A stretch of 64,000 nucleotides of DNA, taken from contig NZ_JAHYSS010000007.1 of assembly GCF_019802255.1 (NCBI RefSeq), positions 124,001-188,000 of the forward strand, given 5' to 3'. The stretch comes from Pedobacter polysacchareus (GTDB lineage Bacteria; Bacteroidota; Bacteroidia; Sphingobacteriales; Sphingobacteriaceae). Each line of letters starts with the position of its first letter. Positions within the stretch are counted from its first letter, which is position 1. The position numbers were made by a program, and so were the translations under genes. This document shows positions 16,415 through 25,099 of the stretch, piece by piece. Under the pieces are notes generated by a model. The model worked only from the letters and a program-made list of their open reading frames with translations, had not been told where the DNA came from and ran no database searches.

Positions 16415-16504
16415 TAAAAAGAGGTTTCAGCGTCAACGACTGGAATCTTTTAAGCTGAAGGAGCGCAAAATTTCCTAGGTCGTTTCTCGCAAAACCTCTT
16501 TTTA
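16415..16504. repeat. 90-nt imperfect hairpin element with A-run and T-run ends
   Basis: The outer stem is 13 bp and perfect: TAAAAAGAGGTTT (16415-16427) pairs with AAACCTCTTTTTA (16492-16504). Inside it, GCG (16430) pairs with CGC (16488), AACGAC (16435-16440) with GTCGTT (16479-16484), and GGAA (16442) with TTCC (16472). Both strands end in a T-run. It may be a small RNA with its own terminator, a distal terminator, or a small mobile remnant. It contains no open frame of note. Confidence 0.55.
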
Positions 16505-16693
16505 CTTACTAATACTGCAAACTAAGGTAAAACTGATACGATATTGAAGGGCCATTACCAAATCATGAACTAAGGAAGAGCGGTTATATTGGAGGGGTCA
16601 TAACAAAAACATACACAATGAAGGAGGTAACAAAAAAGCTTTGGAAAGCGTAGCCAATGGAAAGTTTCCCTGTGATGAACGCATGTAGACGCG

Positions 16694-16780
16694 AAAAAAA
16701 AAGCAGTTTGCTCTTTGAAGACATTCGAAGATTTGCCCTTCAGCAAATATTCGGGGATGAAAAGAGTAACTGCTTTTTTT
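16694..16780 (-). terminator. Long branched hairpin downstream of rsmG, probable terminator or small RNA
   Basis: The 5' arm at 16694-16716 (nine A, then GCAGTTTGCTCTTT) pairs with 16761-16780 (AAAGAGTAACTGC, then seven T), with one small bulge. Inside, CGAAGATTTGC (16726-16736) pairs with GCAAATATTCG (16743-16753) around a 6-base loop. It starts 31 bases past the minus-strand rsmG stop, and on that strand ends in nine T. It is therefore a good terminator for the glycosyltransferase-rsmG unit, but it is much larger than needed. Overlapping short open frames on both strands (16598-16860) are artefacts of this structure. Confidence 0.55.
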
Positions 16781-16810
16781 ATAAAGGTCTCTCAAAGAGA
16801 AGAACCCTTA

Positions 16811-17443
16811 CTATTGTGGAATATACATCACATACTTGGTATCGAAGAACTCTTCTTTAAAGTAATCTGAAAGCGGATAAAGCTCTGCTTTCAATCTTGT
16901 TTCTTTAATTTCTTCGGACAGGTCACCACCTTTAAGGTAGAGAATCCCGTTTGCAATTGCATTTTTAGAATCTTTATTGAACTTATCTTTTACCCAAGGA
17001 TAGAAATCAATCAGGCGTGTCACCGCTCTTGAAACGACAAAATCATATTTATCGGTCACTTGTTCTGCTCTCAGGTGGCTGGCTTTCACATTCTTCAATC
17101 CTAAACCAGCAGCAACTTCCGTAACTACTTTTATTTTTTTACCAATAGAATCTACCAGGTGAAACTGTGTTTCCGGGAACATAATGGCCAATGGAATCCC
17201 AGGAAAACCACCACCAGTACCTACATCAAGCACTTTAGTGCCAGGTTTGAACGTACAAAACTTAGCGATACCCAAAGAATGAAGGATATGGCGTACATAT
17301 AACTCTTCAATATCTTTTCTGGAGATCACATTGATCTGGGCGTTCCAGAAACTGTATAAATCATATAACTGATCGAATTGAGCGATTTGCTCTTCAGTCA
17401 GATCTTTAAAATATTCTTGTATTAGCGTTGATCTTATTTCCAC
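16811..17443 (-). CDS. rsmG: 16S rRNA (guanine-527-N7)-methyltransferase RsmG
   Basis: 210 residues, normal for RsmG/GidB. The SAM-binding loop VLDVGTGGGFPGIP is at 71-84. The segment NVISRKDIEELYVRHILHSL (about 38-57) and VVSRAV are family signatures. The enzyme adds a methyl group to N7 of G527 of 16S rRNA; loss gives low-level streptomycin resistance in other bacteria. The gene overlaps the end of the upstream glycosyltransferase gene by 10 bases, so the two are translationally coupled. A long hairpin follows the stop. Confidence 0.95.
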   Translation of the reverse strand: MEIRSTLIQEYFKDLTEEQIAQFDQLYDLYSFWNAQINVISRKDIEELYVRHILHSLGIAKFCTFKPGTKVLDVGTGGGFPGIPLAIMFPETQFHLVDSIGKKIKVVTEVAAGLGLKNVKASHLRAEQVTDKYDFVVSRAVTRLIDFYPWVKDKFNKDSKNAIANGILYLKGGDLSEEIKETRLKAELYPLSDYFKEEFFDTKYVMYIPQ

Positions 17444-18555
17444 TTTACCTTTTTTACAAATATAGACAGAATGCCATTAAACACGAGGAAAATGAATAAG
17501 AGAATGTCCAGAATTGGGAAGCACCACCTTAAATCACTATAATTAAGCCGCTTTAAAATGCGGGGATAGATAAAACAACGGATCACAATGCTCAGGCCCA
17601 GAATCCCCAATGCAGGGTATAAGGTGGCTTTAAAGAACAATAAGCCTGTGAAGAAAGCATAAAATAGAAACTGGAAGATAATCTGACAGGAAAGAATGAA
17701 CTTATGCTTGCTTTTATAAAACTTCCCGGCACCGAAGTGACGTTTTTTTTGTCTTAAGTAGCCCCCCCAGCTGGTATTTGGTTCCGACCATACCTGTGCG
17801 TCTTTATTGATTCTAATTTCCGTATTTGCTGCGGTTGCATTTGCATTTACGAACAAATCATCATCACCTGAAGGAATGTGCATGTGTGCTGCAAAACCTT
17901 TATTCTTAAAGAAAAGTGTCTTCTTATAAGCCATATTCCTGCCTACTCCCATATAAGGCATTCCTTTTACGGCATACGACAAGTAGTTTACTGCGGTAAA
18001 AAAGGTTTCAAAACGAATCAATGCGTTTAAAATCCCTCTTTTTCTCATATATGGCGAATACCCTAAAACAATATCGACCTCTGGATCTTCACTTTGCTGC
18101 ATGCCCATTAACCAGTTTTCTGAGGCTGGCTGACAATCGGCATCTGTAAAGACCAGCCAGTCATTGGAAGCGGCTTTAATCCCCATGGTTACTGCAAATT
18201 TCTTTCCGGCGATAAACTTTTCTCCTTCCCCAATTGTCACAATTTTCAACCGTCTATGCTGTGATGCGAAGTTTTCTAAAAGCTGACGTGTGCCATCCCA
18301 TGAGCGGTCGTTCACCACAATTACCTCAAAATCAGGATAATTCTGCGCCAGTACTGAAGGTAAGTAAGCCGTTAAATTGTCGACTTCATTGCGGGCACAA
18401 ATGACCACGCTTAAAGGTTTTTTTGCCGTTTCAGGGATAGGTTCTACGGGATAAAATGCAAGTTTCAGATGAACGAACAGGCTAAAGTATAGTTGTATTA
18501 GGAAACAGAAGATAAATGCGCCCAGCAGGCAGGTCTCTAGTAAGGTTAATTCCAC
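17434..18555 (-). CDS. Membrane-bound glycosyltransferase family 2
   Basis: 373 residues. One N-terminal membrane helix (about 4-30) precedes a GT2 domain: SVVICARNEVDNL, VIVVNDRSWDGT, VFTDADCQPAS (DxD) and the acceptor-site loop QKKRHFGAGKFY, which stands where processive enzymes have QxxRW. Two or three C-terminal membrane helices (about 285-370) follow. The topology is that of an inner-membrane enzyme with a cytoplasmic catalytic domain, using a lipid- or membrane-linked acceptor. The substrate is unknown. The gene overlaps rsmG by 10 bases. It is divergent from tgt. Confidence 0.82.
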   Translation of the reverse strand: MELTLLETCLLGAFIFCFLIQLYFSLFVHLKLAFYPVEPIPETAKKPLSVVICARNEVDNLTAYLPSVLAQNYPDFEVIVVNDRSWDGTRQLLENFASQHRRLKIVTIGEGEKFIAGKKFAVTMGIKAASNDWLVFTDADCQPASENWLMGMQQSEDPEVDIVLGYSPYMRKRGILNALIRFETFFTAVNYLSYAVKGMPYMGVGRNMAYKKTLFFKNKGFAAHMHIPSGDDDLFVNANATAANTEIRINKDAQVWSEPNTSWGGYLRQKKRHFGAGKFYKSKHKFILSCQIIFQFLFYAFFTGLLFFKATLYPALGILGLSIVIRCFIYPRILKRLNYSDLRWCFPILDILLFIFLVFNGILSIFVKKVKWK

Positions 18556-18640
18556 GTTGTATTTTTGTAGCCTCCAAATTTCAGGTTTTTAATCTGTAAA
18601 TTCCTGTATGTGGATAAAAATTTAGGGCCATTTATAGCGT

Positions 18641-18657
18641 TATTTTTGCTATTTTTG
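18641..18657 (+). promoter_or_regulatory. Candidate promoter element(s) for tgt
   Basis: TATTTTTG occurs twice, at 18641-18648 and 18650-18657. Both match the Bacteroidota -7 consensus TAnnTTTG and lie 27-44 bases before the tgt ATG. A clear -33 TTTG is not seen. Confidence 0.4.
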
Positions 18658-18684
18658 GCAGATTTTAGTGGAGCATACAGATTT

Positions 18685-19815
18685 ATGAAATTTACCTTAC
18701 AGGCAAAAGATACACATTCAAAAGCACGAGCAGGAACAGTAACAACAGATCATGGGGACATACAAACTCCTATTTTCATGCCTGTAGGCACTGCGGGGAC
18801 TGTTAAAGCAGTTCATCAACGAGAACTTAAAGAGGATATTGACGCCAAGATTATTCTTGGTAATACCTATCACTTATACCTCAGACCAGGTTTAGACATT
18901 ATTGAAAGAAGCGGTGGATTGCATAAATTCATTGGCTGGGATCGCCCTATTTTAACAGATAGTGGAGGTTACCAAGTCTATTCTTTGAGTAAAGTAAATA
19001 AGATTAAGGAGGAAGGAGTTACTTTCCGGTCCCATATTGACGGTTCAAAACACTTATTCACGCCAGAGAATGCAATGGACATCCAGCGCACGATTGGAGC
19101 GGATATCATCATGGCATTTGACGAATGTACGCCATACCCATGTGATTATAAATATGCGGCGAACTCTATTAATATGACCCACCGCTGGTTAAAACGCTGC
19201 TGCAAGCGTTTCGACAGTACTGAACCTAAATATGGTTTCAGTCAAACCTTATTCCCTATTGTACAGGGCTCCGTTTACAAAGACTTAAGAAAGAAATCTG
19301 CAGAATTTATTGCCAGCATGGACCGTGAGGGAAATGCAATTGGTGGTTTATCGGTTGGAGAACCTGCAGAAGAGATGTACGGCATGACTGAAGTGGTGTG
19401 CGACATCCTACCTTATGAGAAACCACGTTATTTAATGGGCGTAGGAACACCAATCAACATTCTGGAAAACATCGCTTTGGGTGTTGATATGTTTGATTGC
19501 GTGATGCCAACCAGAAATGCCAGAAATGGAATGTTGTTTACCAGAAACGGAATCATTAACATCGGCAACAAGAAATGGGCAGACGACTTCTCTCCTATTG
19601 ATCCAGACAGTGATTTATATGCTGACCAGGTATATTCTAAGGCTTATTTAAGACACCTGATGCACTCAAAAGAGATGTTAGGTGCTCAAATTGCCACTTT
19701 ACACAACCTGCATTTTTACCTTTGGTTAGTGAATACCGCCAGAGAAAAAATCATCAGTGGTGAGTTTTATGCCTGGAAAAACAAAATGGTGACCATCTTA
19801 GGTAATAAGCTATAA
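18685..19815 (+). CDS. tgt: Queuine tRNA-ribosyltransferase Tgt lacking the zinc cysteines
   Basis: 376 residues from the ATG at 18685, matching E. coli Tgt (375). A GTG 75 bases upstream would add a hydrophobic stretch foreign to the family. Tgt swaps guanine-34 of GUN-anticodon tRNAs for preQ1. Visible signatures are LTDSGGYQVYSLS (nucleophile region), IGGLSVGEP and DCVMPTRNARNG. The C-terminal zinc motif is altered: where E. coli has CDCYTC before the SRAYLHHL segment, this protein reads SDLYAD (309-314), so all three Cys are replaced while the later TLHN His remains. The lptG-like gene begins on the base after the stop, so the two are co-transcribed. Confidence 0.93.
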   Translation: MKFTLQAKDTHSKARAGTVTTDHGDIQTPIFMPVGTAGTVKAVHQRELKEDIDAKIILGNTYHLYLRPGLDIIERSGGLHKFIGWDRPILTDSGGYQVYSLSKVNKIKEEGVTFRSHIDGSKHLFTPENAMDIQRTIGADIIMAFDECTPYPCDYKYAANSINMTHRWLKRCCKRFDSTEPKYGFSQTLFPIVQGSVYKDLRKKSAEFIASMDREGNAIGGLSVGEPAEEMYGMTEVVCDILPYEKPRYLMGVGTPINILENIALGVDMFDCVMPTRNARNGMLFTRNGIINIGNKKWADDFSPIDPDSDLYADQVYSKAYLRHLMHSKEMLGAQIATLHNLHFYLWLVNTAREKIISGEFYAWKNKMVTILGNKL

Positions 19816-20919
19816 ATGAACTTTATAAAAGGCAGGATTAAAATTATCGACTGGTATATTATCAGTAAGTATCTGGGTACATTTATTTATACCCTGACGC
19901 TTTTCGTCATCATCATTGTCATCTTTGACCTTTCAGAGAAACTTGATGACTTTCTTGGTAATAACCTGACCTTCTGGCAAGTGGTATCCCTGTATTATGC
20001 AGGATCAATCCCATTTTATGTCAATATGCTTTCTCCGCTGATCAACTTTATTGCTGTGATCTTTTTTACGGCAAAAATGGCGGATCAGACGGAAATTGTA
20101 CCCATTTTAAGTGGAGGAGTAAGCTTTAACCGCTTTCTCCTTCCTTACTTTATCTCTGCATTCATCATTTTTGCAGTCAACCTGGGTTCCAATCTGTACA
20201 TCCTTCCTTACACCAATCAAATTAAGAACAACTTCGAAAACAACTTTATCAAAAAGAACGATCCAAGTAGTAAAACGGATATCCACATGAAACTGGATGC
20301 GAAGACTTACATCTACATGAAAAGTTTTGACAACAAGACTAAGATCGGATCACAGTTCACTTTGGACAACTTCAAAGGAGATATACTGACGAAGAAAATT
20401 GTGGCAGATGAAATCAAATGGGATTCCCTAAAACGCTCCTGGAAACTCACCAATTATACGGTTAGAAATATTGACGGCTTAAAAGAAACCATGATCAATG
20501 GCAGTACTATACCAAAAGATACCGTCCTGGATATGCGTCCCGATGACTTCTCCGCTTACGACAATATCTTCGAAAATCTGTCTAACCATGACCTTTCTGA
20601 GAAAATCAAAAAAGAGAAAATCAGAGGCTCTGGCATCATGAATGACCTCTTATTTGAACGTTACAAACGATATTTACAACCACTATCCGCCTTTGTACTC
20701 ACCCTGATCGGCGTGGCACTTTCTTCCAGAAAAGTACGTGGAGGAGTCGGTTTACCCCTTGGAATAGGAATAATTCTGAGTTTTGGCTATATTGTATTGA
20801 ACCAGTTCGCCAAAATGTTCTCCCTAAAAGGAGGGATTTCCCCACTGTTTGCGGTACTGTTGCCTACCCTATTTTTCGGCTTACTGGGCTATTATTTACT
20901 CCGTAAAGCACCAAAATAA
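19816..20919 (+). CDS. LptF/LptG-family permease (YjgP/YjgQ)
   Basis: 367 residues with the LptF/G pattern: three membrane helices near the N-terminus (about 15-40, 55-80, 98-125), a soluble beta-jellyroll periplasmic domain (about 130-275) and three C-terminal helices (about 285-365). The N-terminus (IIDWYIISKYLGTFIYTL) is typical of this family. LptF/G proteins form the membrane core of the LptB2FG exporter, which extracts lipopolysaccharide from the inner membrane. Whether this is the F or the G partner cannot be decided here. It is sandwiched without gaps between tgt and the EamA gene. Confidence 0.87.
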   Translation: MNFIKGRIKIIDWYIISKYLGTFIYTLTLFVIIIVIFDLSEKLDDFLGNNLTFWQVVSLYYAGSIPFYVNMLSPLINFIAVIFFTAKMADQTEIVPILSGGVSFNRFLLPYFISAFIIFAVNLGSNLYILPYTNQIKNNFENNFIKKNDPSSKTDIHMKLDAKTYIYMKSFDNKTKIGSQFTLDNFKGDILTKKIVADEIKWDSLKRSWKLTNYTVRNIDGLKETMINGSTIPKDTVLDMRPDDFSAYDNIFENLSNHDLSEKIKKEKIRGSGIMNDLLFERYKRYLQPLSAFVLTLIGVALSSRKVRGGVGLPLGIGIILSFGYIVLNQFAKMFSLKGGISPLFAVLLPTLFFGLLGYYLLRKAPK

Positions 20920-21813
20920 GTGGAACATTCAGTTCAGACTTCCTCCAATAGAAACCTGCTCATTTTACATGCAACCGTCTTTATATGGGGTTTTACCGGC
21001 ATTTTAGGTGCTGTGATTTCAGTCAATGCGGTTCAACTGGTTTGGTACCGCGTACTGATCGCCAGTTTAACCTTATTCATTTACTTTCTCTGTTCAAAAA
21101 CGAGCTTAAAGATCTCCAGAAAACAGTTTCTGCAATTTTTCTTTACTGGAAGCGTGGTGGCCCTGCACTGGATTCTGTTCTTCTATGCCATTAAGGTTTC
21201 CACCGTCTCCGTGACGCTGGTTTGTCTCTCTTCTTTTACGCTGTTTACCGCGATATTAGAACCCCTGATCAAGAAAAAGCCAATCCTGGTTCCGGATGTA
21301 GTGATCGGACTGATCATTATCCTGGGCATCTATATGATCTTTAAATTCGAGTCTGGTTATACGTTGGGGATCATTATGGGCCTATCCTCTGCATTGGCTT
21401 CGAGTTTATTTTCTACCATTAACTCTACTTTAGTTCAGAAAAGTGATCCAAAAATCATCGGCTTCTATGAAATGGCAGGGGCACTATTCTGGATTACACT
21501 ATACCGTTTATTTGACCGCTCCTTACTTCATGAACATTTTGACCTCAGCTTTTCAGACTGGTCATACCTCTTGTTATTAGGCACGATCTGCACTGCTCTG
21601 GCCTATGTGGCTGGCGTTTCAGTGATGCGCACCCTATCTGCATTTCGGGTGGCACTCATCACCAATCTAGAACCGGTTTATGGGATCATTCTGGCCTTCG
21701 TTTTCTTTGGCACCAAAGAGACCATGTCTGCTGGTTTTTACGCAGGAGCGATTTTGATTATCGGCGCTGTTTTCCTATACCCGATTTATCAAAAAAGCAG
21801 GAAGCTCAACTAG
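20920..21813 (+). CDS. EamA-family (DMT superfamily) transporter
   Basis: 297 residues with ten predicted membrane helices in two EamA repeats (about 12-140 and 150-290). The first repeat starts LLILHATVFIWGFTGILGA; the second carries GIIMGLSSALASSLFSTINS. It is an inner-membrane carrier of the drug/metabolite superfamily. The substrate is unknown; relatives export amino acids or other small metabolites. It starts with GTG immediately after the stop of the lptG-like gene, with no suitable ATG nearby. It is the third gene of the tgt operon. Confidence 0.85.
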   Translation: MEHSVQTSSNRNLLILHATVFIWGFTGILGAVISVNAVQLVWYRVLIASLTLFIYFLCSKTSLKISRKQFLQFFFTGSVVALHWILFFYAIKVSTVSVTLVCLSSFTLFTAILEPLIKKKPILVPDVVIGLIIILGIYMIFKFESGYTLGIIMGLSSALASSLFSTINSTLVQKSDPKIIGFYEMAGALFWITLYRLFDRSLLHEHFDLSFSDWSYLLLLGTICTALAYVAGVSVMRTLSAFRVALITNLEPVYGIILAFVFFGTKETMSAGFYAGAILIIGAVFLYPIYQKSRKLN

Positions 21814-22006
21814 CTGTCTTGCTTTTTAAGGCCTGAGAGCCAAGCCCATCTATCTCCGGAAAAAATACTTATATTCAACCGCAATAAGAGCTGCAAAAAT
21901 TAAAAAAACGAAGGATAAATAACTTGTATTCAAGAGCAAACCAAAGATCAACCGATAAAGAATTGAAAGTTTCCAATAAAACCAAACACATTAGCATCGC
22001 AAATTA

Positions 22007-24817
22007 ATGACGACATCTATCGCAAAAAGAACATTAATCATCAGTGCAATCGCTTTATTAATATTAAGCTTAACCGGGCCTAAAAGTTTCTCTCAGATCT
22101 TTAATGCTGAACAGAATCCTCTTAGTGTAAAATGGCGACAAATTAATGCCACAGGATTTCGGATCATTTACCCAATCGAGCTGGAAAAAGAAGCCCAGCG
22201 CATGTCTAATACCATTACCAAAATCTATCCTTATGTTGGGGCGAGTTTGGGCCAGCAAAAAGCCAGCATTCCGATCCTCTTACAAAATCGCGGCGTTATC
22301 GCAAATGGCTTTGTGCAGCTGGCACCAAAAAAATCCGAATTTTACACCACACCTCCACAGCAATTCGATAGTCAGGATTGGTTGAATAACCTCGCGGTAC
22401 ACGAACTTCGCCACGTGGCACAATACGATAAACTAACCGGTGGAGCCGCACATCCATTTCCTGAAACCGTTTACTTTGCATGGCTTGGCCTGAGCCTGCC
22501 GCTCTGGTATTTTGAAGGAGATGCGGTAAGTACAGAAACCTCACTCACCAATGCCGGCCGTGGAAGAATCCCAAGCTGGATCATGCCTTATAGAACGCAG
22601 CTGCTGGAAGGAAAAAATTATTCCTATACCAAATCTAATTTTGATTCAGAAAAAGACCTGACCCCTGGATATTACCAGCTGGGTTACACACTGGCTTCCG
22701 CAATTCGGGCATCTGCCGGAGAATTTGTATTCGACAGTGTGCTTACTGATATCAAAAAACACCCTGTCCGCCTTTACCCTTTCTCCAAAAGTCTGAAAAA
22801 ATTTAGTGGAAAAGGAACCACAGCATGGTTCCATGCCAATACTGAAAAACTACGGGAAGAATGGACAGCGCAAGCCAGTAAAACGCCGTCCAAAGACTAC
22901 GCTTCGCTAAACGGGAAACCGAATTATGCAACCAGCTATTTCTTGCCGGTCAAGATCAACGACCAGCAGGTACTGGCCTTGAAACAAAGTAAGGGAGAAA
23001 CTCCTCATTTTGTACTCCTTGGCCCGGACAAAAAGGAAACAATGCTACTTTCTATTGCCGGACAGGAACAGCCATGGTTCAGCTATGCGAACGGTGTAGT
23101 AGTTTGGGATGAAATCAGATATGATCCCAGATACAGACAGCGCAATTACAGTGTGATCAATAGCTATGATTTAAAAACTGGCCGGAGCCATAAACTCAGC
23201 TCCCAAAGCAGGCTTTTCTCTCCTTCCTTATCTGCGGATGGCAAAAAAATAATTGTGGTGAGGTACGACCTGAGCAACCAAAGCAACCTGCTGGAACTGG
23301 ATGCCGCAACAGGAGCAATCCTCCACACCTATCCAAATCCGCAAAACCTGATCCTGCAAACCCCAGCTTTTAGTCCGGATGGCAGCTCGATTGCTTTTAT
23401 CGCGGTGACTGAGCAAGGCAAATCTCTTCAGCAAACGGACCGTACTGGAAAAACATCTGTTTTAATCCCAGCTACACAGCAGCAGCTGAGCAGGCCAGTT
23501 TACTTTTCGAAAGGAATCGCTTTTAACGCGCACTATAACGGAATTGACAACATTTACTACGTAGAACCCGCCACAAAAAAGATAAGCGCACTGAGTGCCG
23601 CTAAATACGGCGCATTTAACCCTGCGTTTTCTGCCAGTGAAAAATCGATGGTTTTCAATAATTACGGGATCGATGGTTACAATGTGGCAGAAACTGAGAT
23701 ACAGCCACAAACCCCTGGCGAGGATCACTTTGTTTTTCTTGGAGCAGCCGCTGTAAAACAGGAAAATACTGGGAGTGTTTTTGCCAACATCCCCGATAGT
23801 ATTTATGCTTCCAGGCCTTATGGTGGATTAAAAAATCTGTTTCAGGTTCACAGTATCAATCCAGTGATTGAAGATGAATACCGTGGAGGCTTACAAATCA
23901 ACTCAGATAACCTGCTGAATACGATGAATGTCTTTGCAGGTGTCAATTACTTCCGGGACCTGGGGAGATTTGAATACAATGCCGGATTTACCTATAAAGG
24001 ATTTTATCCGATATTGAGTACCACCTACCGCAACAGACCAAGACGTGCTTTTTACAGCAGCAATAACGGAGTTCAGCAAGGAGACTGGAGGGAAAACGAC
24101 GTTCGCCTGGCCGCAACTTTACCGATCAGCCTGAACGCTTTAGATCATTTTTACAACTTCTCTTTGACAACAGCTACCAGCTATACCAAAAGGTATCAGC
24201 CTGAAAACATGCCGAATAACTACATCACCACCCTAAAATTCCCATTGGAATACAGCTTTAGCTTTACACATAGCATCCGGCAGTCGGAAAGGGATATCGC
24301 CCCAAAATGGGCCCAGGTGATGCGCTTCACCTATCTGCACCAACCCTTTGACCCACAGCTGTCCGGTGATATCTTTTCAGCAGAAAGTTTCTTTTATTTC
24401 CCTGGATTGGCCAGAAACCACTCTTTCCTGGCCAATTTCAGCTATCAGCGCAGTTCAGGTGTGAGGAAATACGACCAGCAGATCAATACGGTATACGGCT
24501 ATAATAACATTCCAGCACTAAATATCCTTAAAAACACCTTATTGCTCAACTATCGGTTCCCAATTGTGTTTCCTGATGCGGAAATCGGCCCATTGGCTTA
24601 TATCAGAAATCTTCGTGGTGGTGTGTTTTGTCACTATGAAAACCTTTGGGAAGACACAAATCTTGGTCAGCCTAAAACTTTTGGCTTCGAATTACGTAGT
24701 AGTATGAACTTACTTCGCTACCAGCCTGTGGTGGATGTAGGCGGCAGAGTCGTTTTTGTGAACAAAATGTATCACCAAAACCCTATCTTAGAATTACTTT
24801 TAAATTATAGCTTTTAA
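22007..24817 (+). CDS. Large outer-membrane protein: HEXXH protease-like domain, beta-propeller repeats and probable C-terminal barrel
   Basis: 936 residues. Order: a signal peptide (1-30, ending KSFSQ); a gluzincin-like segment (about 40-300) with HELRH (His132, Glu133, His136) and a candidate third ligand Glu170 in LWYFEGDAVSTE; a TolB/WD40-like propeller (about 320-580) with repeats such as SLSADGKKI and AFSPDGSSIAF; and a C-terminal region (about 640-936) of alternating strands ending in LLLNYSF. A C-terminal aromatic residue after barrel-like strands suggests insertion in the outer membrane. The likely activity is a zinc metalloprotease displayed on the outer membrane, but that is inferred from the motif spacing. 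It is followed 3 bases later by the lapA-like gene. Confidence 0.72.
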   Translation: MTTSIAKRTLIISAIALLILSLTGPKSFSQIFNAEQNPLSVKWRQINATGFRIIYPIELEKEAQRMSNTITKIYPYVGASLGQQKASIPILLQNRGVIANGFVQLAPKKSEFYTTPPQQFDSQDWLNNLAVHELRHVAQYDKLTGGAAHPFPETVYFAWLGLSLPLWYFEGDAVSTETSLTNAGRGRIPSWIMPYRTQLLEGKNYSYTKSNFDSEKDLTPGYYQLGYTLASAIRASAGEFVFDSVLTDIKKHPVRLYPFSKSLKKFSGKGTTAWFHANTEKLREEWTAQASKTPSKDYASLNGKPNYATSYFLPVKINDQQVLALKQSKGETPHFVLLGPDKKETMLLSIAGQEQPWFSYANGVVVWDEIRYDPRYRQRNYSVINSYDLKTGRSHKLSSQSRLFSPSLSADGKKIIVVRYDLSNQSNLLELDAATGAILHTYPNPQNLILQTPAFSPDGSSIAFIAVTEQGKSLQQTDRTGKTSVLIPATQQQLSRPVYFSKGIAFNAHYNGIDNIYYVEPATKKISALSAAKYGAFNPAFSASEKSMVFNNYGIDGYNVAETEIQPQTPGEDHFVFLGAAAVKQENTGSVFANIPDSIYASRPYGGLKNLFQVHSINPVIEDEYRGGLQINSDNLLNTMNVFAGVNYFRDLGRFEYNAGFTYKGFYPILSTTYRNRPRRAFYSSNNGVQQGDWRENDVRLAATLPISLNALDHFYNFSLTTATSYTKRYQPENMPNNYITTLKFPLEYSFSFTHSIRQSERDIAPKWAQVMRFTYLHQPFDPQLSGDIFSAESFFYFPGLARNHSFLANFSYQRSSGVRKYDQQINTVYGYNNIPALNILKNTLLLNYRFPIVFPDAEIGPLAYIRNLRGGVFCHYENLWEDTNLGQPKTFGFELRSSMNLLRYQPVVDVGGRVVFVNKMYHQNPILELLLNYSF

Positions 24818-24820
24818 CAC

Positions 24821-25099
24821 ATGCGTACTAAAACCATTTTCATCATCATCTTTACCGTCCTGATTACTGTCTTTTTAATGATCAACACCGATAAGGTAAA
24901 GTTCGATTTCATTTTTGGAGAGGCAGATGTTTCTAAACTGTTAGTGATTGGCGTCTGTACTTTTATTGGCTTTATACTGGGTTATATGGCCGGGCGACCA
25001 AAAGTGACCATCAGTACTTATGATAAAGAAAGTCCCCAGGAAGCTCCTGAGGACCATAAAAAATTGATCAGCGACGAAGATCGCGATTATATTAGCTAA
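24821..25099 (+). CDS. LapA-domain (DUF1049) small membrane protein
   Basis: 92 residues with two membrane helices (about 5-22 and 40-58) and a short acidic cytoplasmic tail rich in Asp, Glu and Lys. The pattern of a helix, a NTDKVKFDFIFGEADVS loop, and a second helix ending GYMAGRP is that of LapA (lipopolysaccharide assembly protein A) family proteins. The function in Bacteroidota is not established; the E. coli relative helps tune LPS synthesis. It starts 3 bases after the preceding large gene and overlaps the convergent metZ stop by 8 bases. Confidence 0.78.
   Translation: MRTKTIFIIIFTVLITVFLMINTDKVKFDFIFGEADVSKLLVIGVCTFIGFILGYMAGRPKVTISTYDKESPQEAPEDHKKLISDEDRDYIS

Noticed and set aside
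16598..16860. Short open frames on both strands between dprA and rsmG
   Set aside because: They cross the long hairpin, read Lys and Phe runs from its A- and T-tracts, and one overlaps the rsmG end in antisense.
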